Shown here: positions 19,843-29,960 of the stretch, one piece after another
How the letters are laid out: each line of letters starts with the position of its first letter
How positions within the stretch are numbered: the first letter of the stretch is position 1
Origin: Leishmania donovani
Taxonomy: Eukaryota > Euglenozoa > Kinetoplastea > Trypanosomatida > Trypanosomatidae
DNA length: 64,000 nucleotides
Direction of reading: 5' to 3'
Assembly (NCBI RefSeq): GCF_000227135.1
Contig: NC_018257.1
Span: forward strand, 1,018,930-1,082,929
The notes under the pieces: model-generated
The model's input: the letters and a program-made list of their open reading frames with translations, nothing else
Told to the model about the DNA's origin: nothing
The model's database searches: none
Position numbers and translations under genes: made by a program

Positions 19843-21663
19843 GAAGCCGCTTCAGTGGGTGTGTCCGTTCGTGCGCGTGCGTGTCCGCGGCAGGGATGAT
19901 TGAAACGGAAGAAGAACGAGGAGAGTAACATTCAGTGATGCGCGATGCAACACATACGCATATGTGGACAAGACTCACGCACACACGCAGAGAGTGTGGG
20001 ACCGGCGGCAAGAACAATGCACCCTATCCTCGGCATGGAGACAAGAGGGAGGGTTCGTGCACTTAAAGCGGCTTGATGGCAAGCCCCACACGCACACACA
20101 CACACACTTGTAGTGGCGATACCTGAGGAAATGAGTGTGGGAAGGCGACACGAGGTCATTCGCCATTGACAACGGAAGCAGGAGCTCCGCACATGTAGTC
20201 TGTCATCCGTTTTTTTTTCTTCCATGTTGTTGCTGTCGCCTTGGGATCCATTTATCTGCGCTGCACTTTCCTTCTCAGTCTCAGCAAAGTGAGAGGGCAA
20301 CAGCAGTGCAGCTCTGGAGAGCACGTAGGAGGCAGGGCGAGGAAGAAGGAGAGCTGGTGGAGAGTGGGGCCGCATGCGCAACTCTTTTTCTTCTTCACGG
20401 CCGGCATCCTTTCGCCACCCAGCCCCCGACCCACCCACCCGGCTCACGCTGCACGAGCCGTATCAAGGGCATAACTGTATAAGCAATGGAGCGCGCGCGA
20501 GGGAGAGAGACGGAAAAAGAGGAGGAAAAGAATAGACAGCTAAATAGATGAGCAGCGAGGAAGACATGACGGGCACGCGAGAGAGTGCGATGGGGAGATG
20601 TGGAGAGCAGAACTTGCGGCTCAGTGGCTGAAAGAAACACCGGCACAGAGAGAACGGCAGGCGGATAAGAGGAGCAGGGAGACGGAGAGGGCATACACAA
20701 GCGACCGAAAAGAAGAAAGCAAAAGTGTGTTATTTTCTTTTGCTTTCACATGAGTGAAAGCACAAGCGCATCCGAAGCTCTTTCCCACCTCTCCTCCCCA
20801 CCAGTTCGCGACGCTGGCCCTTCTTTCTCGCCCGCCCCTTTTTGGTTGTTTCGCTTCGTAGCCGACATGCGTGTTTGCGCGTCGTCTGCGAAACCAAAAA
20901 AATGGAGGGAGGAAAGGGAGTGCGGTGGAGTGGACGGGGGAGAGGGGGAGAAGGAAGAGGGGTGGAGCCAGCCGTCGAGGTGTGGAGGCGCAGTGGCGGA
21001 GTAAGTGGGGGAGAAGCAGGGCAAGACGCGAAGTGGGTGTCTGCCCCCCCCCCCAGGATAGGGAGAGGTGTACACGCGCGAAGCAAAAGAGCGTGTCGAC
21101 ATGCGTGAGGAGCAACGCCTTGTGATCCTGACCCAGAGGGGCCTTGAAGTCGTGCACCTTCCTCTCCCTCGCCTCTGCGGTGCACTCGCTGTGCCTCTGC
21201 GAGCGGGGACCCCCACGAAAAGCGTGCGGCTGCTGCAGCAGTGGTGATGAGATGTGTCCACAACACATGAGCCCACATCTGCAGCTGTTGAGGGTTCGAC
21301 CGCGGCATCTCGTGCGCAGAGGTCACCTTCCGAGGCGGCGAGTATTGCCCTCGCGGAGCCGGTGCAGCAGACGGACGAGCTGTCGAATGCAACGGCGCGG
21401 CTGGAGTTATCCCCGGGACACGGGGCAGCGAAACGGAGCGGCTCCTCCCTTCCTCTTCTCGCTCCGTCATTGCCGCCGCTTCCGCCTGTCTCGCGCTCAA
21501 GCAGGTCGGCGAAATAGGCTGCATGGAAAGCATGTAGGCCCACGCGGATTGCGAAGGTGCACCCTCCATCAGGCTGCCGGGAAGCGGGGCAATCAGTGAA
21601 CGGCGCAGACTCGAAAAGTGCTCAGCAGCAGTGGCGCAAGAGCCAACTGGCTTCGGCGCATCC
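19843..21663. other. Spacer downstream of the CCCH gene
   Basis: The part next to the CCCH stop (about 21250-21663) contains a second, coding-looking minus frame described under the CCCH gene. The remainder is simple-sequence rich: (CA)n at 20092-20108, C-run at 21046-21054, T-run at 20211-20219. Confidence 0.45.
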
Positions 21664-22680
21664 TCAGGGCAGCCGTTGCGGGACGACATGCAACGCATTC
21701 GGTGCTGCGGCGGCTGCAGTGGGATGGTGATACAGGCAACGTGCGCCAAATGTGCAGCGGCCTGTCTGCACGAACTGCTTACACACCTTTGCGGTCTTGC
21801 CGCGGTGCACAAAGCGGTCCAGCTCCGCCAGGGTGGTCGTGGGTGCAACCGGCGAACGCGGGTGACACGCTGCTTGTTTGTCTGCTAAGGGCACCGGAGA
21901 AGGGCTGTGGGAGCGGTTCCCGACTCGCCGGTGTTGGGCAGCGGCCATGCCAAAGCGCTCTGTCTCGTTCGTCACTTCGCTGGGAAAGCGAAGTGACCGA
22001 CGGTCTGGGTGGAACTGAATCGAGCACTGTTCATCCTCCACGTACAAATCCAACTCTCCCAGCGCTGTAGCCACCACGCACTCCATCGATGCGGCGGTAC
22101 TCTGTGGCCGGTCCGGCAAGACTCTGGGGACGGAGCAGGTGCCTGAGAGCTTACTGTCTCGTCTTCCCCAGCTGTTCAGTGTGGGGTGCAGCGATGGCTG
22201 CCCCGACCACGCGCCCATTTTGCTGTCATGCGGCCCCTCCGTGGACGTCGATCCCGGCGGCAGGGGTCGGTGCGAGCGCGCTCGCACCGAGGCGAGGCTC
22301 TCCCACCCACAATGCTTTGTCGAGCCCGCTCCCTCACTCGACTCTTGATCCGCTGCGCCTGTGAGCTCCGGCATGGTGACCCCTGGGGAGTCCCACCACG
22401 CATCGCTGGAGCCGTTGGTTCGCATGAGCTGCTCCAGAGACGAATGCAGGTCATCTTTGGATACGGCGGCCTTCTCGCATGCGGCTGCCCAACCCAGTGC
22501 AGCTGCTATATGGTGAACAGAGACGCCAGTGAAGGCGCTGAGTAGCTGGGCAGCCTCATTCCACGATAAGGGTCCAGAGTGCGGGTATGCGCTCTCCAGG
22601 TACTCTGAGAAGGTGGCACAGAGATCAGAGGAAAGGCGCGCTGTGCTCGGTAACTCATCCATCGCCGTTTGCCCGCTCAT
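21664..22680 (-). CDS. CCCH zinc-finger protein (possible RNA-binding regulator)
   Basis: 338 residues from the ATG at 22680 (MSGQTAMDELPSTARLSSDL); the frame upstream is UTR. A helical N-terminal domain spans about 10-85 (FSEYLESAYPHSGPLSWNEA ... AAALGWAAACEK) and reads like a small ubiquitin-associated or HEAT-like bundle. A long disordered Ser/Pro/Arg-rich middle follows. One CCCH finger lies at residues 300-319, CKQFVQTGRCTFGARCLYHH, with C-x8-C-x5-C-x3-H spacing. Trypanosomatids rely on such proteins for mRNA stability and translation, since transcription is polycistronic. The ORF ends only 19 residues after the finger, and a minus frame offset by one stays open to 20730 with coding-like text (DAPKPVGSCATAAEHFSSLR), so the true C-terminus may be longer. 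Confidence 0.8.
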   Translation of the reverse strand: MSGQTAMDELPSTARLSSDLCATFSEYLESAYPHSGPLSWNEAAQLLSAFTGVSVHHIAAALGWAAACEKAAVSKDDLHSSLEQLMRTNGSSDAWWDSPGVTMPELTGAADQESSEGAGSTKHCGWESLASVRARSHRPLPPGSTSTEGPHDSKMGAWSGQPSLHPTLNSWGRRDSKLSGTCSVPRVLPDRPQSTAASMECVVATALGELDLYVEDEQCSIQFHPDRRSLRFPSEVTNETERFGMAAAQHRRVGNRSHSPSPVPLADKQAACHPRSPVAPTTTLAELDRFVHRGKTAKVCKQFVQTGRCTFGARCLYHHPTAAAAAPNALHVVPQRLP

Positions 22681-23607
22681 CCTTCCGCGCCCGACCTGCC
22701 TTTCGAGCACTGAGAATGCAGAGACGAGTATGGGAGAGAAGAGAGGACCACAATCGCGTCTTGCAAGCCGCGAAGCCAGCGAGGAGAGGCAGGAATGCGA
22801 GCGGTGGCAGAGGTTTCTGTGTGTGTGCGTGCGTGCGCGCGTGTGGCCGTGGATGCGGAAGAATGGGAACAAGACGCGCAAGCCTCGCACCGAGCTCCTC
22901 TGCAGAGCGGGGGGAGAGAATCAGCGAAAGGGTCGCAAACGCACAAAAGCAACGGGTGCTCGCTTTCGCCCCTTATCAGCGGTGTCCTTGCCGAGATCTG
23001 TGTCGGTGTGCCTACACAGTTTTGAGGGAGGCGGGGGTACGAGCAAAGAGAGCCAAGTTGGGGGAGGGGGAAAGGCAGCGAGTGGGCAAATAGAGAGAAA
23101 GGAGGATAGCAGGCAAACAGGCGTAGCCACCGAAAAAGAGGGAATGGTCGAAGGCGAGGGCGTGTGACGAGCTCCCGTTAGCCGGTAAGTGAGGTATGCG
23201 CGATTCCCTCAACGGGAGGCGCGAGCACGGACGGTGAATAACAAGAAAGCCATCAGCACACATATGCGTCGCAGGCATCTCACTCGCGCTGCTGCTGCGT
23301 ACACACACACACACACACTGCGCGCGAGAGCGCAGTTCAGCACCAACGTCACGTCTTCTCCGTAGTAGAGCATGCGACCGTGGACTCGTGCCACTTTCAT
23401 CGCGTTCTTCATCATTCTCTTTTTCTTGAAGAACTGAGTCAGAGCGCGCCTCTGTCTCCCCAGATGTGGGTTCGACAAGACAAGGCGGCACGCAGCAGCA
23501 GAGTCAGTGTCTCCCGTGGCACACGCTTTGCACTTGCGTCGGGGCAACGAGACAAAAAGAAGGCGGGCAAGACCACGGGCCCGCTCTTTTCCCGTCACTT
23601 GCCGTTC
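22681..23607. other. Intergenic spacer between CCCH and TMEM230-like genes
   Basis: Contains (CA)n at 23302-23318 and purine tracts on the plus strand at 23020-23110. A 129-codon minus frame at 23209-23598 lies directly after the TMEM230-like stop and reads as UTR with a CA repeat; not accepted. Confidence 0.5.
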
Positions 23608-24171
23608 TCACGCCTCCGGTAGCTGCAAATAGGTATACCCACCGCGACACGTGACGTACATGTACAAGACGAACAGGGAGTAGTAACCGGGAACGCACAG
23701 CAGAAAAGCCCCTAGCATCACCCCCACACCACGCGCTTTTTCTACGCAATACTGTGCCGTACACCCGATGCCCACCAGCATCAGCATTGTGCCCACACCA
23801 GACATGAAAAAACCGTACAGGAACTGCTTCCATGCGATCCAGTAGATGCGTTCCACACGCAGGCGCGCCTTGGTCGGGTTCGCCGGGCAGAGAAACTCAA
23901 AAACGGCACGGAGAGCATAGTCCTTGGGGTTTCCGTCAACAGTGCGGTAGAAGGCGTCCTCCTCCCCCTCCGACTCGAGGCTGCGTTTGCTTCTGGCTTG
24001 CCTGGCTTGCTGCAGTTGCTCGCGGAACTCGCTCAGCGTGCGCGGCGGCTGTTCGCTGCTGTACCCGTCATATTCGGCGTTCATCGCCCGCCACTCCTCG
24101 CTCAAGTCTACATTCGGGTCCAGGAGTACTGGCGTTGCTGACGCGTTGGGTGCGTGCTTTCGCTGGCGCAT
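23608..24171 (-). CDS. TMEM230/TMEM134-family (DUF872) membrane protein
   Basis: 187 residues from the ATG at 24171; an in-frame ATG-less extension upstream is UTR. Residues 1-95 are hydrophilic and acidic. Two membrane helices follow: about 117-141 (FLYGFFMSGVGTMLMLVGIG) and 148-170 (VGVMLGAFLLCVPGYYSLFV), joined by a short Lys/Arg loop. The ending PGYYSLFVLYMYVTCRGGYT corresponds to the family signature 'PGFYH.R.AY.A..G..G(Y/F)(S/T)' of TMEM230, and the C-terminal LQLPEA fits its 'DIP' ending. Human TMEM230 resides in Rab-positive secretory and recycling vesicles, so a trafficking role is inferred. Family membership rests on the C-terminal motif and topology. Confidence 0.75.
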   Translation of the reverse strand: MRQRKHAPNASATPVLLDPNVDLSEEWRAMNAEYDGYSSEQPPRTLSEFREQLQQARQARSKRSLESEGEEDAFYRTVDGNPKDYALRAVFEFLCPANPTKARLRVERIYWIAWKQFLYGFFMSGVGTMLMLVGIGCTAQYCVEKARGVGVMLGAFLLCVPGYYSLFVLYMYVTCRGGYTYLQLPEA

Positions 24172-24755
24172 GGAAACGAGAGTAAGGGAGAGAGCTATTT
24201 CGGAGTCGAGACGTGATGTGTCGTAATTGCGGAGGCGCAAACAAGCAAGAGCAAGAGAGATGGGAAGCACAGAGAGTACAGCCTAGGCCAAAAGGGGGGG
24301 GGGTAACAGGAAGAGGTGCACCAGTTGCAGCGTGGTGCCGGTGTCACACCTGTGGCGTCTTGCTGCGGCACGCGTCTACTTGCAGGCAAAGAGCACTTTA
24401 GAAAAGAAAGACGGTGTGAGGAAGCGAAAGGTCAGAAGGGTCGATATGATATGAGCCACTGGCAACGCCAGCACAAGCCCACACTAAATCAAAGATACGC
24501 TACTCAGACGACGGAGCTGAGGGACATCCCCTTCCACGCAAGCACTGGCTTCGTTCATCATTGCCTAAGCCTGCCTCATTGAACAGTACAGGCAAGCCAC
24601 AAAAAAAAAACTCACGACCTCAACGCCTTCCACATGGCAACATCGCCTTTGCCGGCCGCCGCTACCTTGTTTTGCTCGCGTTTCCACAAAGTGGCTCTGT
24701 GTCGCCGTGATCGTCCGCATCATCATCGTTTCCTCTTCGGGGCATCGAGGCAGTT
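24172..24755. other. Spacer upstream of the TMEM230-like gene
   Basis: Unique sequence with a G-run at 24294-24303 and an A-run at 24600-24610. No gene seen. Confidence 0.5.
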
Positions 24756-25035
24756 CACAAGGAGAGGCTCCAACGGCAAACACCTTTCGTGCTCTCAATG
24801 TGTCCGTTCTCTGCCATACAGCATGCGTCCAGCACCACCCTGCTCTACCCCCCCCACCCGCCTTGCCACAAGCCCCATCGCCTGGTGCAATGCAACCGTA
24901 GTCACGGGCGTTGCAGCAATGCGCCGGCTCAGCCAGCGGAGCATGTCCTCTGCCTCACACACTACCCACCCATCCGCTCCTCTTCCCATTGTGCCGGTCG
25001 CCACCCCCGGTGCATCCCCCTCGCTGCGACACTCA
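24756..25035 (-). mobile_element. SIDER2-like retroposon copy B, 3' part (contig end)
   Basis: 280 bp identical to 25193-25472 and ending exactly at a 99-N gap. Its lower flank (cagtt and leftwards) is unique, so this contains the genuine 3' boundary of copy B at about 24756. It lies downstream of the 26.6 kb gene and in sense orientation. Confidence 0.7.
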
Positions 25036-25134
25036 NNNNNNNNNNNNNNNNNNNNNNNNNNNNNNNNNNNNNNNNNNNNNNNNNNNNNNNNNNNNNNNNN
25101 NNNNNNNNNNNNNNNNNNNNNNNNNNNNNNNNNN
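25036..25134. other. Assembly gap (99 N)
   Basis: Uniform placeholder length, shared with three other gaps in the window. Confidence 0.95.
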
Positions 25135-25814
25135 GGCCTGCGAAAGGAGACAGAGGAAGAAGAAGCTCCTCCAAATCAAGTGAAACAAGAAACACAAGGA
25201 GAGGCTCCAACGGCAAACACCTTTCGTGCTCTCAATGTGTCCGTTCTCTGCCATACAGCATGCGTCCAGCACCACCCTGCTCTACCCCCCCCACCCGCCT
25301 TGCCACAAGCCCCATCGCCTGGTGCAATGCAACCGTAGTCACGGGCGTTGCAGCAATGCGCCGGCTCAGCCAGCGGAGCATGTCCTCTGCCTCACACACT
25401 ACCCACCCATCCGCTCCTCTTCCCATTGTGCCGGTCGCCACCCCCGGTGCATCCCCCTCGCTGCGACACTCAGGCACTCCGCACGCCAGTAAGCCGTGTG
25501 AGCGCCGAGTGAGGGATGCGTTCGAGTCACGCGGGCACTCTGCCCATTACGTGGATGGCACAGACGTGTTCACTGTCGCAGACCACTCCGACGTCACGCC
25601 GTCCAGGACATGACCGCCGACACATCAGCAGCGGCACATACGCACTGACCTCCCCCTCACCAACGCCGTAGATACTCGACCCTGTCGCCGCCAGAGATAG
25701 CTCTGCGTTGGCAGGGATGGGGGTGGGGGAGGGGGGCTGCCCGGCTTCCTCACACACAGAGTGTGGGGTGCACCGGGCCCTGACGATACCACGCACTGAG
25801 AGGCGCACCCCCTG
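25135..25814 (-). mobile_element. SIDER2-like retroposon, full-length copy B
   Basis: Complete element from GGGGGTGCGCCTCTCAGTG at 25814 to the contig start at 25135. The first 58 bp (25135-25192) match the flank/end of copy A (6677-6735 region) rather than the unique flank of 24756-25035, which suggests contig mixing between the two loci. Downstream of the mitochondrial membrane-protein gene and in sense with it. Confidence 0.7.
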
Positions 25815-26037
25815 TGATGAGGGTGAGGGAAAACATACAAGTGAAAAAGAGTCGGCACAGGACGTGCAACAGCGGACGCAGTGGGCAGTAGATGAGAGGG
25901 AAAGGGGAAGGACTGGACCGGAGCAGTTGTGCCGTGCAGGTGCTGCAGCCCCTTCCCCACCATCACCCGGTGTGTTGTCTACTGGTCAACGACACACCGA
26001 GAGAGAGGGAAGCAATCAGCCTTGGACCCACAAAAAA

Positions 26038-26136
26038 NNNNNNNNNNNNNNNNNNNNNNNNNNNNNNNNNNNNNNNNNNNNNNNNNNNNNNNNNNNNNNN
26101 NNNNNNNNNNNNNNNNNNNNNNNNNNNNNNNNNNNN
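26038..26136. other. Assembly gap (99 N)
   Basis: Bordered by a perfect 342-bp duplication (25696-26037 equals 26137-26478) that runs exactly to both gap edges. Confidence 0.95.
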
Positions 26137-26255
26137 GATAGCTCTGCGTTGGCAGGGATGGGGGTGGGGGAGGGGGGCTGCCCGGCTTCCTCACACACAG
26201 AGTGTGGGGTGCACCGGGCCCTGACGATACCACGCACTGAGAGGCGCACCCCCTG
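26137..26255 (-). mobile_element. SIDER2-like 5' part, repeated after the gap
   Basis: Starts at the contig edge with the same gatagctctgcg sequence as 25696. Most likely the same piece of DNA as 25696-25814 assembled twice. Confidence 0.6.
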
Positions 26256-26615
26256 TGATGAGGGTGAGGGAAAACATACAAGTGAAAAAGAGTCGGCACA
26301 GGACGTGCAACAGCGGACGCAGTGGGCAGTAGATGAGAGGGAAAGGGGAAGGACTGGACCGGAGCAGTTGTGCCGTGCAGGTGCTGCAGCCCCTTCCCCA
26401 CCATCACCCGGTGTGTTGTCTACTGGTCAACGACACACCGAGAGAGAGGGAAGCAATCAGCCTTGGACCCACAAAAAAAAATCCTTCGGTACCGTCCGCT
26501 TCGTCGTACTCCTTCTGGCGCACCTGTTTGGCCCTCTCTGTTCCTCCCTTATACGCATATAAGGACACAGGTAAACGCACGCCGCCACTGTCCGATCATT
26601 TCTCAACAAGAGAGC
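26256..26615. other. 3' UTR region of the mitochondrial membrane-protein gene
   Basis: 26256-26478 repeats 25815-26037 exactly; 26479-26615 is unique. No gene seen. Confidence 0.6.
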
Positions 26616-27440
26616 CTAGAATAGCTGAGGGAAGTCACGGCGCAGCGCGTCCATGACGTCGTCGGCCGACGAACGAGGATCCTTCGCACGGCCTGCCGCG
26701 CGCACCATCGTCTGCGCAAAGCGCAGATCCTTCGCAGATGACAAGCACGCCGACACCGCCGCCAACACCTCCGGCTGCGATGTGCGGTAGCCTTGGAACA
26801 TGGTGGGGTAGGTCTGCGTAATGAACTGGTCGAACGTGAGAGTCGGGTTCGCGCGCGCGGCGTTCTCGAACTCGGTCTTGATGCGATTCTGCTCTTGTCG
26901 CGAGTACAAGGCACGCAACAGAAGAAAATAGGCTGCTGAGCCGATCGGGAGTTCCCACCACGGCAGCCCTTGCATCGTGTACAAGGGCGAGTTCGCATTG
27001 GAAAGCGGCACCATCAGCATCAGGAACAAGAGAGCCGTGAGGTAAAACATAAAGTTGAACATTTTGCGAAACATGTCAGGATTCAAAGGCGGCTGGCCCG
27101 CAAAGGGAGCAGTGCCGCCCCCCATGCCCCATTCAGGGCCCTGTCCAAAGCCACCACCCATGTTCCCAGCACCCGCACCGGCACCGCCTTGCTGCCGCGG
27201 CAGGCCCTGCTGAATCTTCTGCGCAAACTGCTCACGCAGGTGCCGCTCCCTCTCTAGCTCCTCCTTATCCTCCTCCGCGGCGGACCGCTGCTGGGTGCCG
27301 TTGCCGCTGCTACCATTGCAGAAAGATACGCGAGTACTGTGGAATGGTCGTGTCGCCACCACGCACGCCGAGCCGCTAAAAAGAACTTCGGGGAGTGATG
27401 AGCACGTCAGCGGCGCAGACACGATGTGCTTGCGAAGCAT
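26616..27440 (-). CDS. Unidentified mitochondrial two-helix membrane protein
   Basis: 274 residues. The first 40 residues (MLRKHIVSAPLTCSSLPEVL ... RPFHSTRVSF) carry Arg/Ser/Thr and no acidic residue except one Glu, typical of a mitochondrial presequence. A charged helical stretch (EEDKEELERERHLREQFAQK, about 56-75) and a Gly/Gln-rich linker (about 80-115) follow. Two hydrophobic segments lie at about 128-147 (NFMFYLTALLFLMLMVPLS) and 163-181 (LPIGSAAYFLLLRALYS). The soluble C-terminus contains TLTFDQFITQTYPTMFQGYR and ends RRDFPQLF. I do not recognise a family; a kinetoplastid-specific inner-membrane protein is the best guess. Its 3' UTR carries SIDER2-like copy B. Confidence 0.7.
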   Translation of the reverse strand: MLRKHIVSAPLTCSSLPEVLFSGSACVVATRPFHSTRVSFCNGSSGNGTQQRSAAEEDKEELERERHLREQFAQKIQQGLPRQQGGAGAGAGNMGGGFGQGPEWGMGGGTAPFAGQPPLNPDMFRKMFNFMFYLTALLFLMLMVPLSNANSPLYTMQGLPWWELPIGSAAYFLLLRALYSRQEQNRIKTEFENAARANPTLTFDQFITQTYPTMFQGYRTSQPEVLAAVSACLSSAKDLRFAQTMVRAAGRAKDPRSSADDVMDALRRDFPQLF

Positions 27441-28379
27441 GCTGCCGCAGTTGAATCATCTACCAGAATCCAAAGAGTTTATGCTCGCCCACCCGACGGT
27501 GAAGCAAACAAAAGAAACGCGAGCCAAGGAAGCAAAGTAAGAAGAGGTACAAGAGGCAAACACACTGCGCTGCAACATGAGGGGAGAGGGGGGGAGCAAG
27601 CCTGCAAGTGACTGGGTGCGTGTGCCAGCGTGACTGTGAATAGATGAGAGTTGCGTATATGTGTACGTTCAGGGGTATTTGCTCCAGCGCTGAAGTATGA
27701 AGCTGCACAGCTATAAAGATACATGTTATGAAACGAAAGAAAAGAAGATCATCGAGGTTCGAGTATTCATCGGACACACGTGCCGAGAGTATGGACAAGC
27801 ACAGCATAAGCGCCGCGGGCAGCGATGGCAGAGATAAAAGCACGAGCAAGACCAAAAGAAGAGCTATCTGGAGTCGAGTGTGATAGCCTGCGCAGCCCGC
27901 ACGATGCGTCGCCAGGTCAGAAGCCGAAAACGCCATTAAGGGGGAAAACATGCATGCGCTGCTAAGCGCATCGCAACGAAAAACGGGAGAGAAAAGGCAG
28001 AGGCTGCGGCGAGGAGTGGAGCCACGTGCTCTCTGTGATTCCGAGTGCATGCGCCACGGTCAGTGTGCGCGATGTTCACCCGGTTCGCACCTGCATCTCT
28101 ACCTCACCTCGTCGTGCGTGACTCAATCCGTTTGTGCGTGTGCAGTGTGTGCACCCAGCCGCGCCATCCGGATTCAAGTGCACGTCAAAGCAGCACCTTC
28201 ACAAACGCGCACCTGCGTTTCTTTTCGTCTTAAGACGTGTAAAGAGCGTCGCCTCTGCCACCTCACCGCACACAAACACAGAGGGGAGAAGAAAAGGGGG
28301 AAGGTGGCATGCCCTTCAAGTTCGCACACCACCACCAAACACAAGAGCAACCACACGTGTGCGTCGCCCACGTTTCTCC
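27441..28379. other. Intergenic spacer upstream of the membrane-protein gene
   Basis: T/C-rich on the minus strand, which makes hydrophobic-looking frames (27460-28050 minus) that lack GC3 bias. No gene accepted. Confidence 0.5.
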
Positions 28380-28997
28380 TCAGTAAAGCGCACCATAACT
28401 ACTCATCTTACGAATGTGCATACGCACCTTGACGCGTTTGTTGTCGTAAACTTCGCGGTCGATCGCCAGCTCTTCGGCTCCTGGCAAGTACAGCCAGCAC
28501 CAGTTGTGGCCTAAGTCTTGAATGCCTGTTCGCCGATCCTTCTCCCTGAACTCAATGAGTCTCGGATCGACACGCACCTTGTACTGCTCCCACAGCTTCT
28601 GTGCGACATCCTTCTTGCGCAGAGGGCAGTTCAGTAGCCACCCTTGGCCCCAGCTCTGGCGGCCGAAGAGCAGGTAGCCCGTGTTTACGCGCCAGTACAC
28701 GTCGAGCCACTGCCGCTTGCGGGCTGCAAAGTCGAGAAACTCTGCGTTTCGCTCAACGAAGCGGTCGTACTGCTCCGAGTCGGGGTTGTAGCACCACACA
28801 CCTTGACGGAACTCCGCGTTCGGCGTCACTGCGTTCCCCTCGGACATGTACTTCTGTGCCACCTCGCGCTTGATCAGACGCTCCTCGCCGGCAAAGCCTC
28901 CCTGCGGACCGAGAATTGTGCGGGTGAAGATGACCGGGATGTATTCCAGCTGCAGCTCCGGGGCCATTTCCCGAAGCAGGCGCGACCACCGCAGCAT
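28380..28997 (-). CDS. Probable mitochondrial ribosomal protein bL9m-like
   Basis: 205 residues from the ATG at 28997 to a TAG at 28380. Residues 18-55 (PVIFTRTILGPQGGFAGEER then KREVAQKYMSEGNAVTPN) resemble the bL9 N-terminal domain, where 'V.L...(V)..LG..G....VK.GYARN.L.P.G.A' is conserved: a strand, a Gly-rich turn, a basic helix and a final Asn/Ala-Val. The rest is rich in Trp and Tyr (WLDVYWRVNTGYLLFGRQSW, HNWCWLYLPGAEE), an unusual trait shared by many trypanosomatid mitoribosomal and mitochondrial proteins. Basic charge throughout. The bL9m call is moderate; an unrelated kinetoplastid mitochondrial protein is possible. Confidence 0.55.
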   Translation of the reverse strand: MLRWSRLLREMAPELQLEYIPVIFTRTILGPQGGFAGEERLIKREVAQKYMSEGNAVTPNAEFRQGVWCYNPDSEQYDRFVERNAEFLDFAARKRQWLDVYWRVNTGYLLFGRQSWGQGWLLNCPLRKKDVAQKLWEQYKVRVDPRLIEFREKDRRTGIQDLGHNWCWLYLPGAEELAIDREVYDNKRVKVRMHIRKMSSYGALY

Positions 28998-29960
28998 CGT
29001 CGTCGGAAGCGCGGACTCTCTCTCGACTGTACTTCTTTCGCCGCCTCTATGAAGGCGTCACTGGACGTCACCCAGTGACAAAGGCACTGCGTCGTGTTCT
29101 CGCTGCGTTATGTGTTTGCGATGTTGAGAAGGGGAAGGACCGAAGATGAGACAGCAGTACAGAAATCAGCGAAGTGCGCTCATGAGCGAGAGCGTAGCGG
29201 GGGAGAGAAAAAGAATGGGATGAGGGCAGAGCGATAGGCCAAAGACGTCCATGGCTCGCAAGAGATCTGCGCGCGCGGCTGACGTCTGCACCCGCTTTCC
29301 TCTCCTCCCCCACACCCGCTCACACTGGACAGGCAAAGTGCCGTCGTTCCTCCGTCGGCAAGAGAAGCAACGCTTGAAAAAAAAGCGAGTCGCCGGCGTG
29401 TCATAGTGGCTTTGTGGCGACGCTAAAGGACTGAGGTGGAGTGAGAGGAGAGCATTGAAGGCTCAAGTGGGGGTAAGGGTGTACTCCTCTCGACTACTTC
29501 CTGCACAAAACCATTCGTCCGTGTAGCCCCACCAACGCCACCAGCTCAACGCACACACCACGACGCTGAGTATAGCCCCCCCCCCCACACACACACATAC
29601 ACGCACACTCCCCTCCAGAAAAAAACGCGAAAGGCGGAAACCGGAGTCCCTTACCCCAGCACCACTTCAAAGAACAGGTGGAGCGTCACTGCACGATTTG
29701 CTTGCGCCAGCCCACGACGAGAGAAAAAAAAATAGAACGAGAGATTTGTGAGAAAGAGAAAGGCAAGGGCGATGGAAAAGGAGCACAGCGCGTCTTCGCC
29801 TGAATTCACCCACCACTTTTGATTCGCGCGTCATCACTCCACATCAACGAGAACTCTTGCACGCACAGATGTCACATCATCCTGAAAAAAGAAACCCCAA
29901 CCGCAGCCAACGAACTGATCCAGCAGAGCCGGCAGCTGCCTCGGCAGCGAAGTGCGTGCA
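28998..29960. other. Intergenic spacer between bL9m-like and Hsp60-like genes
   Basis: C-run plus (CA)n at 29576-29606 and A-rich patches near 29620 and 29720-29765. No gene seen. Confidence 0.5.

Noticed and set aside
24756..26255. Tandem SIDER array or CRISPR-like repeat array
   Set aside because: Repetition ends at contig gaps and has no spacer pattern; this is assembly duplication in a eukaryotic genome.
27460..28050. 196-aa hydrophobic minus frame
   Set aside because: Third codon positions are not GC-biased; the hydrophobic text results from T/C-rich UTR.
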